Of a stretch of DNA of 64,000 nucleotides, positions 16,610 through 25,119 are shown piece after piece. Positions within the stretch are counted from its first letter, which is position 1, and each line of letters opens with the position of its first letter. The translations under genes were made by a program, and so were the position numbers. Origin of the DNA: an uncultured Bacteroidales bacterium (GTDB lineage Bacteria > Bacteroidota > Bacteroidia > Bacteroidales > Bacteroidaceae); assembly GCA_902798685.1 (NCBI GenBank), contig CADBXO010000004.1, forward strand, positions 62,001-126,000, in the 5' to 3' direction. A model generated the notes under the pieces. It was not told where the DNA came from. It worked only from the letters and a program-made list of their open reading frames with translations, and did no database searches.

Positions 16610-17431
16610 TTACAGGAACAGTATTGTTACAAGTCCAACAACAGCGCAATAGAGGCCGAACCAGATCAGTTTGCCCTTGCGCACGATTGAGATCATCCAC
16701 TTGCATGCTGCACAACCTGAAAGGAAAGCAGCAACAAAGCCTATGGCCAGAACGCCGAAACTTGTATCGGCTCCGGCTACACCTGTACCGGCAGACTCAA
16801 TCAGGTCTTTCATATCCAGCAGTGCCTCACCCAGAATGGGCGGAATCACCATCAGGAATGAGAACTGTGCCAGACGCTCCTTCTTGTTGCCGAGCATGAT
16901 ACCGGTTGCTATGGTCGAGCCGGAACGGGAAATGCCCGGAAGCACTGCGACTGCCTGTGCAATTCCGATGATGAACGCATGCCAGCCTGAGATGTTCTCC
17001 CTCTGACGCGGCTTGGCGTAGTAGGAGAATGTGAGCAGGGCGGCGGTAACCAGCAGACAGCAGCCTACAACGGTTGTTCCGGAACCGAATATGGCCTCGA
17101 TATTGTCCTTGAAGAAGACGCCTACAATGCCCACCGGAATCATAGAGATAATGATGTTGATGGCATATCGGGTGCCTTCATTAAGACCGCTGTAACTCTT
17201 CCAGGACTGCTTTGTGAACAGGTCACGGAATATCCAGACAATCTCTTTCCAGAGAATCACCAGTGTACTCAGGACGGTTGCCACATGTACCAGTACGGTA
17301 AATGCCATGTTCTGCTCACCGTCTATTCCGAACAGTGATGAAGCTATTGCCAGATGTCCGCTGCTGCTTATGGGCAGGTATTCGGTAAGACCCTGCAGCA
17401 GTCCCAGCAGAAATGATTCAAACCAATTCAT
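16610..17431 (-). CDS. uppP: Undecaprenyl-diphosphatase
   Basis: A 273-residue BacA/UppP integral membrane enzyme that dephosphorylates undecaprenyl pyrophosphate to recycle the lipid carrier of peptidoglycan and surface glycans. [16 protein letters not shown] near the N-terminus and [10 protein letters not shown] in the middle are the two signature catalytic motifs. Seven or eight membrane segments are visible. The start overlaps the DUF3098 stop by one base. Its place in an operon with ftsX and beside genes for lipid-linked glycans fits its role. Confidence 0.96.
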   Translation of the reverse strand: MNWFESFLLGLLQGLTEYLPISSSGHLAIASSLFGIDGEQNMAFTVLVHVATVLSTLVILWKEIVWIFRDLFTKQSWKSYSGLNEGTRYAINIIISMIPVGIVGVFFKDNIEAIFGSGTTVVGCCLLVTAALLTFSYYAKPRQRENISGWHAFIIGIAQAVAVLPGISRSGSTIATGIMLGNKKERLAQFSFLMVIPPILGEALLDMKDLIESAGTGVAGADTSFGVLAIGFVAAFLSGCAACKWMISIVRKGKLIWFGLYCAVVGLVTILFL

Positions 17432-17673
17432 TACTCTTTATCCTCCTTATCGGCTTTGGGTTTGAAAACGATAGCTGCTATGATGGTCAAGAATCCGATG
17501 AGAGTAACTACAGGAGCCACCTTAATGCGGCGAACGCTGAAGATATCGGGTTCAAAGTTCTCGGCTGTGCAATTGGGGCCGGTCATCAGCAGGAGGCCGA
17601 TGATAATGATAGCCATTCCGACTGCGATCAGAATGTAATTTGTCTTGGTGAAAGCTAATTTGTTCTTTTCCAT
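17431..17673 (-). CDS. DUF3098 small membrane protein
   Basis: An 80-residue protein with two membrane segments (about residues 13-33 and 54-72) separated by a conserved loop, [29 protein letters not shown] written here only in part as [16 protein letters not shown]. The ATG at 17673 ([13 protein letters not shown]) is chosen over the in-frame ATG at 17700, which would overlap ftsX. DUF3098 proteins sit between ftsX and uppP in most Bacteroidetes. A role in cell-envelope synthesis or division is suspected from this constant position, but no function is established as far as I know. Confidence 0.85.
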   Translation of the reverse strand: MEKNKLAFTKTNYILIAVGMAIIIIGLLLMTGPNCTAENFEPDIFSVRRIKVAPVVTLIGFLTIIAAIVFKPKADKEDKE

Positions 17674-17692
17674 ACATTCAAGGATTGATTGG

Positions 17693-18565
17693 TTATACAT
17701 AATGGAGTTCGCCCGATTTCATACGGAGGAAACGGTTGACGGAGTGCAGGGCGCAGAGGCCTGTTATAAGCAGTCCGATAAGCATTACCACCGCGAAAAC
17801 GGGAATTATAATTCTCGGTTCAGCCAACATGATAAGCCAGGGTTCATACTTGAGGCCTATCTTGAGACCGTACCATATGATGATGCATGTGAGTACGGCC
17901 GATGTAAATCCGATCCACAGGTTACGGCTTATGAAAGGCTTGCGTATGAATGACCACTTGGCACCCACCAGTTTCATGGAGTAGAGCACGAAACGCTGGG
18001 CGTAGATGGTGAGTTTGATAGTGTTGTTTATCAGTGTGAATGATACCAGTGAGAGTATCATGGCCAGCACCAGCAGCAGGCCGGCAACCTTGCGGATATT
18101 GCTGTTGATGATGTCGAGCAGATCCTTCTGCCATGTCACCTCGCGCACACCCTCCATTGCGGCAATCTTCTTCTCAATCACCTTAAGGCTGTCGTTGCAG
18201 GCGTAATCGGCCTCAACCCTTATGTTCAGTGAAGCGTAGAAGGGGTTGTACTCCAGGAACTGCGAAGGATCGGTACCCATGGCTTTGGTCATATCCTTCA
18301 GGGCGTCGTCCTTGGATATGTACGAGCAGACGGCGCAGTAGGGCGATGCCTCGATGCTGCGGCGGAGTGTTGAAAGCTGGGTATCGGTTATGCTCTCCTT
18401 GAGAATCACCTCGACCGTCATCTCCTGCTTGAGGTGGCGTGACAGGTCACTCGCGGTAAGCAGCAGAAGTGCCACGATACCTATGAGCAGCAGAACCAGA
18501 GACGTGCTGATACAGGCTGTGATGAACAGCAGGTCTATCTTTCTCTTTTTCTTTTGTTTGACCAT
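17693..18565 (-). CDS. ftsX: Cell division protein FtsX
   Basis: A 290-residue permease-type protein with one N-terminal membrane segment, a periplasmic domain of roughly 130 residues (EVILKESITDTQLSTL onward) and three C-terminal membrane segments, the FtsX layout. With the ATPase FtsE it links division to peptidoglycan hydrolase activation. The hallmark SLVSFTLINNTIKLTIYAQR occurs at the second segment. ftsE is not adjacent, which is usual in Bacteroidetes. It starts one base before the methyltransferase stop, indicating co-transcription. Confidence 0.92.
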   Translation of the reverse strand: MVKQKKKRKIDLLFITACISTSLVLLLIGIVALLLLTASDLSRHLKQEMTVEVILKESITDTQLSTLRRSIEASPYCAVCSYISKDDALKDMTKAMGTDPSQFLEYNPFYASLNIRVEADYACNDSLKVIEKKIAAMEGVREVTWQKDLLDIINSNIRKVAGLLLVLAMILSLVSFTLINNTIKLTIYAQRFVLYSMKLVGAKWSFIRKPFISRNLWIGFTSAVLTCIIIWYGLKIGLKYEPWLIMLAEPRIIIPVFAVVMLIGLLITGLCALHSVNRFLRMKSGELHYV

Positions 18566-18566
18566 A

Positions 18567-19475
18567 TTATTCCGATGTTATCCTTTTTCTGAAAACGTAA
18601 ACCAGCGAGCTGCTTTTGCTTCGCTTGGTAAGTGAAACCCTCCACGAATGCAGTCCGTGAATCATTCCGCGAATGAACGCCATCTTGTGACGCATATGCT
18701 TCTCAGACAGTATCGATATGTAAAAACTGTCAAACGGCATCTTCTCATGATGCATCAGCGTGAATCCGTGCTTGTATGCCAGTGCACTTATTGAAGCGGG
18801 GTTGAAGTGCCAGATATGTCTGGGCACATCATATGCCGCCCAATAGGGTCCGTAGTACATGGCATCGGTCGAACAGATATTGGGGCAGGCCATTATCAGT
18901 ATGCCTCCCGGACGGAGCAACTCGTAGAACCTGTCCAACAGCTCATGAGGATTATGGCAGTGCTCAAAGACGTGCCACAGGGTGATGACGTCAAATGTAC
19001 CGGCATGCAGTGCATCCATCTCAGGTACGTCGATCATGCGGTGGTGGAACATCTCAAGTGAGAAAAGCCTCTCCTCGTGGTATTTTTCGACCGATGTCAC
19101 CTTCCATCCGCGTCTCTCCATCTTATATGAGAAGAATCCCGTCTTGGCTCCGTAGTTGAGCAGCGAACCGCCGGTACGGTATGCCTGTGACTCCACGATC
19201 CTGACCTTCTTGCTGAGCATACGGTTGCGGACGTGATAGTAAAGACGGCCGATAAGACCTGAGGGGGAGTCTCCCAATTTGAGTTTCAGGTTCACCTTGT
19301 CGTAACGGTCCATCTCCTCCTCTGAAGGGGGCTCCAGTGTGTAAACCACACCGCAGGAGGGACAGCGCATCAGAGTGTAAGACTCTTTGCTCACCGTAAA
19401 GTCAGTGCAGTTAGCGTAAGGGATCTGTCCCGACGCTCCGCATAATGGACAAGGCTTGAATTCCTGATAAATCAT
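18567..19475 (-). CDS. Class I SAM methyltransferase with N-terminal zinc ribbon
   Basis: A 302-residue protein. The start is the ATG at 19475, giving MIYQEFKPCPLCG; a GTG at 19490 is possible but less likely. CPLCG and CPSCG about 35 residues later form a zinc ribbon, followed by a methyltransferase type 11/12 domain with DVITLWHVFEHCHNP and PGGILIMACPN. Such proteins often methylate sugars or other small molecules in envelope glycans; the substrate is unknown. It is the first gene of the ftsX-folK operon and has its own strong promoter at 19523-19554. Confidence 0.8.
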   Translation of the reverse strand: MIYQEFKPCPLCGASGQIPYANCTDFTVSKESYTLMRCPSCGVVYTLEPPSEEEMDRYDKVNLKLKLGDSPSGLIGRLYYHVRNRMLSKKVRIVESQAYRTGGSLLNYGAKTGFFSYKMERRGWKVTSVEKYHEERLFSLEMFHHRMIDVPEMDALHAGTFDVITLWHVFEHCHNPHELLDRFYELLRPGGILIMACPNICSTDAMYYGPYWAAYDVPRHIWHFNPASISALAYKHGFTLMHHEKMPFDSFYISILSEKHMRHKMAFIRGMIHGLHSWRVSLTKRSKSSSLVYVFRKRITSE

Positions 19476-19522
19476 CCTCTTCGTGTACACGCGCCCTACG
19501 CGGCACGCGCGCAGGGTGACCG

Positions 19523-19554
19523 CAAAGATAATACCCCGAAAACCCCCTTGTCAA
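19523..19554 (-). promoter_or_regulatory. Promoter of the ftsX-uppP-truB-queA-folK operon
   Basis: On the minus strand a TTG (19554-19552) is followed after 21 bases by TATCTTTG (19530-19523), a complete match to the Bacteroides sigma-ABfr consensus. It lies about 50 bases before the methyltransferase ATG, with a GC-rich leader. Confidence 0.7.
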
Positions 19555-19637
19555 GTGTTTTAAGGTTTTTTTGCTGGTTTTATTGTATTTACGTCACGCA
19601 GGAACGGCCATTTTCCTACCCGCCGCACCTCATTTCT

Positions 19638-19772
19638 GGCCATACCTGTCACCACAAGCGTTGTAGCCCCATTTCCCCGCAAGTATGGCTCCAAAAATGG
19701 CCAAAACCCGGGTTTTTGCTGCCATACTTGCAGAAAACCGCCCTTAAAAAGCCCTTTTACGCAGGTATGGCC
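19638..19772 (+). repeat. 135-bp nested palindromic repeat, copy A
   Basis: The element starts with GGCCATACCTG and ends with CAGGTATGGCC, an 11-base outer inverted pair. Inside is a second pair, GCAAGTATGGC and GCCATACTTGC, surrounding the 14-base palindrome AAAACCCGGGTTTT at 19703-19716. It is about 94% identical by eye (8 differences) to the reverse complement of copy C. It lies at the 3' end of miaB; similarity continues past 19772 into CATTTTAAAGAAT, so the miaB stop codon falls within the repeat's tail. The stretch 19555-19637 just before it shows no gene. Confidence 0.92.
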
Positions 19773-19775
19773 ATT

Positions 19776-21107
19776 TTAAAGAATCTCTGTGCCGAAGAGG
19801 GTGGCGGAAGTGGCGTCGGTGATGCGGACTTTGAGGAAATCGCCCGGACGGTGGGTGCCTTTGTCGAATACAACGGTGCGGTTCTGCTCGGTGCGGCCGT
19901 AGAGCTGCTGGCGTGAACGCTTGGAATAACCCTCGGCCAGAACCTCATATTCATGGCCGATGCACTCGCGGTTGCGTTCCAGTGAGAGCTGGTTCTGCAG
20001 TTCGATCATTTCATTGAGACGGCGTATCTTAATCTCCTCGGGAACATTGTCGGGAAGATGCTTGCTGGCGTATGTGCCGGGACGCTCCGAGTAGCGGAAC
20101 ATGAATGAGGCATCATAGCGGCACAGGCGCATCAGTGAAAGGCTCTCCTGATGATCCTCCTCAGTCTCTGAGTGGTAGCCGGTGAACATATCGGTGGTAA
20201 GACCGCAGTCGGGGATGATACGCTTGATTGCATCCACACGCTCCAGGTACCACTCGCGGGTGTACTTGCGGTTCATCAGCTTGAGGATACGTGAGCTTCC
20301 GCTCTGTACGGGCAGGTGAATGTGACGGCATATGTTGGGAACCTCGGCAATTACATGCAGGGTCTCGTCACTCATATCCTTGGGATGTGATGTTGTGAAC
20401 CTTACCCTTATCTCGGGAACTGCCTCGGCAACCATGCGCAGAAGCTGCGGGAATCCGACGGTGGATTCACCGTTTTCAAACTTGTATGAATTCACGTTCT
20501 GACCCAGGAGTGTTACCTCTTTGTAACCTTTTTTCTTAAGGTCAAGAACCTCGTTCAGGATGCTCTGCGGATCTCGGCTGCGCTCACGGCCTCGGGTGTA
20601 GGGAACAATGCAGTAGTGGCAGAAATTGTTGCAGCCGCGCATGATTGAAACGAATCCGCTTATGTGGTTGCCGCAAATACGCTCTGGTATGATGTCACGA
20701 TAGGTTTCGGTAGTGGAGAGCTCCACATCCATTGCCTTATGACCGGCCTCCACCTGGGCCATCAGATCCGGAAGTGAGAGGTATGCGTCGGGACCGCACA
20801 CGACATCAACATGATGATTCTCGGTCAGGTCCTCCTTGGTGCGCTCGGCCATGCAGCCCATAACGCCGATGTAAAGATTCTTTTTCTTCTTTTTGAGGGC
20901 GTTCAGAGCCTCCAGGCGGTTCCAGATTTTCTGCTCGGCGTTCTCGCGGATGGAGCATGTATTCAGGAATATGGCATCGGCCTCATCAATGTTTTCGGTG
21001 GGTTCGTAACCCGCCATGCGCATGATTGATGCAATAACCTCGCTGTCTGCCACATTCATCTGGCAGCCGTAAGTCTCAATGAACAGTTTCTTTGTTCCCT
21101 CTTCCAT
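19776..21107 (-). CDS. miaB: tRNA-2-methylthio-N6-dimethylallyladenosine synthase
   Basis: A 443-residue radical-SAM methylthiotransferase that adds the 2-methylthio group to i6A37 in tRNAs. It has the N-terminal UPF0004 domain (ETYGCQMNVADSE), the radical SAM motif MRGCNNFCHYCIVPYTRGRE with its CxxxCxxC cysteines, and a C-terminal TRAM domain. Length is normal. The last codons, ending GTEIL, run into the tail of repeat copy A, so the stop codon sits in repeat-like sequence. A -7 box (TAAATTTG on the minus strand, 21135-21128) lies upstream. Confidence 0.95.
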   Translation of the reverse strand: MEEGTKKLFIETYGCQMNVADSEVIASIMRMAGYEPTENIDEADAIFLNTCSIRENAEQKIWNRLEALNALKKKKKNLYIGVMGCMAERTKEDLTENHHVDVVCGPDAYLSLPDLMAQVEAGHKAMDVELSTTETYRDIIPERICGNHISGFVSIMRGCNNFCHYCIVPYTRGRERSRDPQSILNEVLDLKKKGYKEVTLLGQNVNSYKFENGESTVGFPQLLRMVAEAVPEIRVRFTTSHPKDMSDETLHVIAEVPNICRHIHLPVQSGSSRILKLMNRKYTREWYLERVDAIKRIIPDCGLTTDMFTGYHSETEEDHQESLSLMRLCRYDASFMFRYSERPGTYASKHLPDNVPEEIKIRRLNEMIELQNQLSLERNRECIGHEYEVLAEGYSKRSRQQLYGRTEQNRTVVFDKGTHRPGDFLKVRITDATSATLFGTEIL

Positions 21108-21127
21108 ATTCCTTTGTTTTGCGGGTG

Positions 21128-21135
21128 CAAATTTA
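21128..21135 (-). promoter_or_regulatory. -7 promoter element for miaB
   Basis: The minus strand reads TAAATTTG, 20 bases before the miaB ATG. No convincing -33 TTG is seen. Confidence 0.45.
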
Positions 21136-21136
21136 C

Positions 21137-21167
21137 TTGTTTTTATATTAGGAAATGGTTAATTTTG
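21137..21167 (+). promoter_or_regulatory. Promoter of the acetyl-CoA hydrolase/transferase gene
   Basis: TTG at 21137-21139 and TAATTTTG at 21160-21167 are 20 bases apart, matching the Bacteroides consensus. The gene starts 46 bases further on. The two divergent promoters overlap between 21128 and 21167. Confidence 0.7.
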
Positions 21168-21213
21168 CGCAACTTTATACCAAAGAAGTCAAACAAGTAA
21201 ATAATAATACAAA

Positions 21214-22695
21214 ATGGCTTTCAAAAGAATGACCGCTGCCGAGGCAGCACGTTACGTCAAGAACGGTGACAATGTAGGTCTGAGCGGTTTTACCCCTGCA
21301 GGTACCCCCAAGGCTGTCACTCATGAGATCGGTTTAATGGCCCACGAACTCCACGAGAAGGGTCAGGAGTTTCAGATCAGTCTGTTTACCGGTGCTTCTA
21401 CCGGTGATTCATGCGACGGCATCCTGGCACGTGAACACGCTCTCAAGTACCGCGCTCCCTATACCACCAACAAGGATTTCCGTACAGCCGTCAACAACGG
21501 TGAAATCGCATATAACGACATCAACCTGAGCCACATGGCACAGGAGATGCGCTACGGATTCTACGGCAAGCTTAACATCGCCATCATGGAGGCCTTTGAC
21601 ATTACCGATGACGGTAAGATATGGGTAACCGCCGGTGTGGGTATCGCTCCCACCGTTGCACGTCTGGCCGATAAGATCATCGTCGAGCTCAACGCAGCCC
21701 ATGCCCGCTGCGCCAAGGGGCTGCACGACATCTACGAGCCCGCTGATCCCCCTTACCGCCGCGAGATTCCCATTTACACTCCCAGCGATCATATCGGCAA
21801 GGACTACATCCAGGTTGATCCCGCCAAGATCATAGGTATCGTTGAGGTTAACATCCCCGACGAGGCACGCGGATTCACCGCTCCTGATGAGACCACCCTC
21901 CAGATAGGTCACAACGTAGCCCAGTTCCTTATCAGCGACCTCAAGCGCGGCATCATCCCTTCAACCTTCCTGCCTCTGCAGAGCGGTGTAGGTAATGTAG
22001 CAAACGCTGTTCTGGGTGCTCTGGGTGAGGATCCTTCAGTTCCCGCATTCCAGATGTACACTGAGGTTATCCAGGATTCAGTTATCGACCTGATGCGTGA
22101 GGGCCACTGCAAGTTCGGATCAAGCTCATCACTGAGCGTTAGTAACGAGACCCTGCAGGGCATCTACGATGATATGGATTTCTTCAAGGACAAGCTGGTG
22201 CTCCGTCCTACCGAAATATCAAACAACCCCGAGGTTGCACGCCGTCTGGGTCTGATTGCAATGAACACCGCCCTGGAGGCCGATATCTACGGCAACGTGA
22301 ACTCAACCCACGTAAGCGGTGTCAAGATGATGAACGGTGTGGGCGGTTCTGCCGATTTCACCCGCAACGCATTCATCTCAATATTCAGCTGCCCGTCTAC
22401 CGCCAAGGGAGGCAAGATCAGCGCCATCGTTCCCATGTGCTCACACGTTGATCACAACGAGCATAGCGTGAAGGTGCTCATCACCGAGCAGGGTATAGCC
22501 GATCTGCGCGGAAAGTCACCCGCCCAGCGCGCCAAGTGCATCATCGAAAACTGCGTGCACCCCGACTACAAGCAGCTCATGTGGGATTACCTCAAGATCT
22601 CCGAGAAGGGTCAGACCAGCCACGCCCTCGAAAAAGCCTTTGCCCTCCACAAGGCACTGGCCGAGAAGGGCGACATGCATCTGGCCGAGTTCTAA
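21214..22695 (+). CDS. Acetyl-CoA hydrolase/CoA-transferase family protein
   Basis: A 493-residue two-domain CoA transferase of the acetyl-CoA hydrolase/transferase family, most like succinyl-CoA:acetate CoA-transferases used in acetate, succinate or propionate fermentation. Support includes VGLSGFTPAGTPKAV (N-terminal CoA-binding loop), MYTEVIQDSV with the probable catalytic Glu, and MNGVGGSADF in the C-terminal domain. Codons are strongly biased to those of highly expressed genes (many GGT, CGC, AAG), fitting central metabolism. It has its own promoter. Repeat copy B begins only 3 bases after its stop codon. Confidence 0.9.
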   Translation: MAFKRMTAAEAARYVKNGDNVGLSGFTPAGTPKAVTHEIGLMAHELHEKGQEFQISLFTGASTGDSCDGILAREHALKYRAPYTTNKDFRTAVNNGEIAYNDINLSHMAQEMRYGFYGKLNIAIMEAFDITDDGKIWVTAGVGIAPTVARLADKIIVELNAAHARCAKGLHDIYEPADPPYRREIPIYTPSDHIGKDYIQVDPAKIIGIVEVNIPDEARGFTAPDETTLQIGHNVAQFLISDLKRGIIPSTFLPLQSGVGNVANAVLGALGEDPSVPAFQMYTEVIQDSVIDLMREGHCKFGSSSSLSVSNETLQGIYDDMDFFKDKLVLRPTEISNNPEVARRLGLIAMNTALEADIYGNVNSTHVSGVKMMNGVGGSADFTRNAFISIFSCPSTAKGGKISAIVPMCSHVDHNEHSVKVLITEQGIADLRGKSPAQRAKCIIENCVHPDYKQLMWDYLKISEKGQTSHALEKAFALHKALAEKGDMHLAEF

Positions 22696-22698
22696 TCC

Positions 22699-22833
22699 GG
22701 CCATACCGGTCGCTACAACCTCTGTAGCCCCGATTCCCTGCAAGTATGGCAGCGAAATAGCCCAAAACCCGGGTTTTCGCTGCCATACTTGCACAAAACC
22801 GCCCTTTTAAGGCCATTTTTCGCAGGTATGGCC
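22699..22833 (+). repeat. 135-bp nested palindromic repeat, copy B
   Basis: The same length as copies A and C and in the same orientation as A. The inner arms are longer here: GCAAGTATGGCAGCGAAA pairs perfectly over 18 bases with TTTCGCTGCCATACTTGC. The AAAACCCGGGTTTT palindrome is conserved. The left-hand small hairpin reads GCTACA/TGTAGC instead of the CAACAC/GTGTTG of copy C, so the bases changed while pairing was kept. The outer pair has one mismatch (CCATACCGG). Tail similarity continues to about 22860 (AAAGAATACGC, CCTGCGT). Confidence 0.92.
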
Positions 22834-22862
22834 ATTTTAAAGAATACGCTGTGCCTGCGTAA

Positions 22863-22892
22863 TTGGTTTGTCAGCAATTATCCATATATTTG
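22863..22892 (+). promoter_or_regulatory. Promoter of the helicase gene
   Basis: TTG at 22863-22865 and TATATTTG at 22885-22892 are 19 bases apart, matching the Bacteroides consensus. The helicase ATG is 31 bases downstream. The promoter starts right at the outer edge of repeat copy B's tail. Confidence 0.68.
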
Positions 22893-22922
22893 CCAAACAA
22901 GAAACCTGATTACTACTATACT

Positions 22923-25073
22923 ATGAAAAAAGATCATCTCTTTGAATTGGCCGAAAATTACATCTCCCAGACGGGAATCTCGGTCTTCTTGACCGGCAGG
23001 GCCGGAACCGGAAAAACCACATTCCTCAAGTACATTGTTGAGAATACGCCCAAGCGCTGCGTGGTGCTTGCTCCAACCGGTGTTGCCGCAATCAATGCGG
23101 GCGGCGTTACAATCCATTCTTTCTTTCAGTTGCCGTTGTGCCCGTATCTTCCTGATGTTGAGGAACTGGTTACGGAGTATCAGTTGCCAGAGGCACGCCG
23201 CCAGTTGCGAAAGGAAAAAGTCAAGATCATCAAGACACTGGACCTCCTTATTATAGATGAGATCTCCATGGTCCGTGCAGACCTGCTGGACGCCGTTGAT
23301 GCAGTGATGCGCCGATACAGACACAACAACAAACCGTTTGGAGGAGTCCAGTTGCTCATGATAGGCGATGCTCACCAGTTGCCGCCGGTAGTTACGGAGC
23401 AGGATGAACCCTGGCTCAAGAAGGTTTACCAGTCACCTTTCTTCTTCCATTCCAAGGTGATGCGGCAACTCAAGTACGTGACAATAGAACTGCAAACAGT
23501 TTACCGTCAATCTGATACATCATTTCTGGATATACTCAACAGCATAAGAGGCGGTGTGATGGACAACGCAACATACCGAATGTTGAATAGCCGCCTGGAT
23601 CCCCGTTTCAATCCCGATGACAGCGCAGAAGTATCTGGACACCGATGGATTCGCTTGACCACTCACAACCGCCAGGCAGACGCCATCAACCAGGAGAAGA
23701 TGGAGGCTCTGAAAACCAGGCTCTACACATTCTACGCCGAGATTGAAGGCAACTTCCCAGAGAATACGCTCCCAGCAGAGAAAGTTTTGCAGCTAAAAGA
23801 GGGAGCACAGGTAATGTTCCTGCGCAACGACTCCCGCGAGGGCCGATACTACAATGGCAAGATTGCCACCGTAACGGAGATTGACTACGATGACGGCATT
23901 ATAGTGACCGATGAAAACGGCGAAGAAATCAACGTCCCCATCGAAAAATGGGAGAACATCCAGTATGAAATAGACAGTGAGACCAAGGAGATTGTACCCA
24001 AAGTTGAGGGCACGTTCTCACAGTATCCTCTTCGTGCCGCGTGGGCAGTAACGATACATAAGAGCCAGGGCCTGACATTCGATAATGTCATCATTGATGC
24101 GGCATCGGCCTTTACCTTCGGGCAGGTTTATGTTGCTCTTTCCCGCTGCCGCACACTTGAAGGTATTGTTCTGAGCAGCCCGATATCACAGTCATGCCTG
24201 TTCAACAACAGCGACGTTTCGGGATTCCATGACCAGTTCCTGCCGGTATCGGAGATGGAACGGCAACTGGAGGAATCTCGTACCGAGTATTTCATGAACA
24301 ACCTCAAGGAGTGTTTCACGTTCAGTGAGCTGGAAAGACTGACCGGTTGGGCAGGAGGAATATTCAACAATCATCTTAAGAACACCTATCCGGAGCAGAC
24401 CGCCAGGATGGAGGAAAACCGACGCAAGATCAGGGATATTGAGAAAGTAGCCGAGGCATTCCGCAGGGAGTTGGACCGGATAGACACCGATAACAAGCCC
24501 TATCTTGAGGAGAGAGTCGGTAAAGCTGCGAGATATTTCCTTCCGATTTTGATCGAAGTGGCATCGGACGTAACTCCGATCATGTCCGTTTTAATAGATA
24601 ATAAAGAGGTAAAAAAGACATTGCTGGAGGCTTCGGGCGAACTCCTGCCGGAACTCTCCATGCATCTTCAGAGTCTGAAAGAGATACAGGAAAACGGATT
24701 CAGTATCGAGTCATACCTCAAAATCAGAAATGATTCCGTGCTGTCTCCAAAGGCCAAAACAACGATCAAAAAGATAAAGGAGCCCAAACCGGTCAAGGAG
24801 AAGGTTATCAAGACCAAGCCCACCATCGAGGAAATCTACTCCGATAACCGCCACCCCGAGCTTATCCAACCGCTAATAGACTGGCGCACCGAACAATACA
24901 TATCCCAGAACATCCGTGCCTATTGGGTGCTCACCCAACGCACCCTCCTGGAAATAGCCGATACCTGCCCATCGACCAAAGAGGAACTCCTGGCAATTAG
25001 CGGATTCGGCCCCGCCAAATGGAAACAGTACGGCCAGGAAATCCTGGACTTGATTGCCGAGCACAAGAAATAA
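22923..25073 (+). CDS. Pif1-like helicase with C-terminal HRDC domain
   Basis: A 716-residue superfamily 1B helicase. The start is the ATG at 22923 (MKKDHLFELAENY), 31 bases after a -7 box. GRAGTGKTTFL is Walker A, LIIDEISMVRADLL Walker B, MIGDAHQLPPVV motif III, and WAVTIHKSQGLTFDNV with YVALSRC the C-terminal motifs of Pif1/RecD-like helicases. Residues from about 645 (IQPLIDWRTEQY...ISGFGPAKWKQYG) form an HRDC nucleic-acid binding domain. Such Pif1-HRDC proteins are common in Bacteroidetes chromosomes, so it could be an ordinary genome-maintenance enzyme. Its neighbour is a HUH transposase and inverted repeats flank both. Confidence 0.9.
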   Translation: MKKDHLFELAENYISQTGISVFLTGRAGTGKTTFLKYIVENTPKRCVVLAPTGVAAINAGGVTIHSFFQLPLCPYLPDVEELVTEYQLPEARRQLRKEKVKIIKTLDLLIIDEISMVRADLLDAVDAVMRRYRHNNKPFGGVQLLMIGDAHQLPPVVTEQDEPWLKKVYQSPFFFHSKVMRQLKYVTIELQTVYRQSDTSFLDILNSIRGGVMDNATYRMLNSRLDPRFNPDDSAEVSGHRWIRLTTHNRQADAINQEKMEALKTRLYTFYAEIEGNFPENTLPAEKVLQLKEGAQVMFLRNDSREGRYYNGKIATVTEIDYDDGIIVTDENGEEINVPIEKWENIQYEIDSETKEIVPKVEGTFSQYPLRAAWAVTIHKSQGLTFDNVIIDAASAFTFGQVYVALSRCRTLEGIVLSSPISQSCLFNNSDVSGFHDQFLPVSEMERQLEESRTEYFMNNLKECFTFSELERLTGWAGGIFNNHLKNTYPEQTARMEENRRKIRDIEKVAEAFRRELDRIDTDNKPYLEERVGKAARYFLPILIEVASDVTPIMSVLIDNKEVKKTLLEASGELLPELSMHLQSLKEIQENGFSIESYLKIRNDSVLSPKAKTTIKKIKEPKPVKEKVIKTKPTIEEIYSDNRHPELIQPLIDWRTEQYISQNIRAYWVLTQRTLLEIADTCPSTKEELLAISGFGPAKWKQYGQEILDLIAEHKK

Positions 25074-25119
25074 CCATCTCATAAAATGCTATTCATAATC
25101 TCTAAATACCTTTTATATC

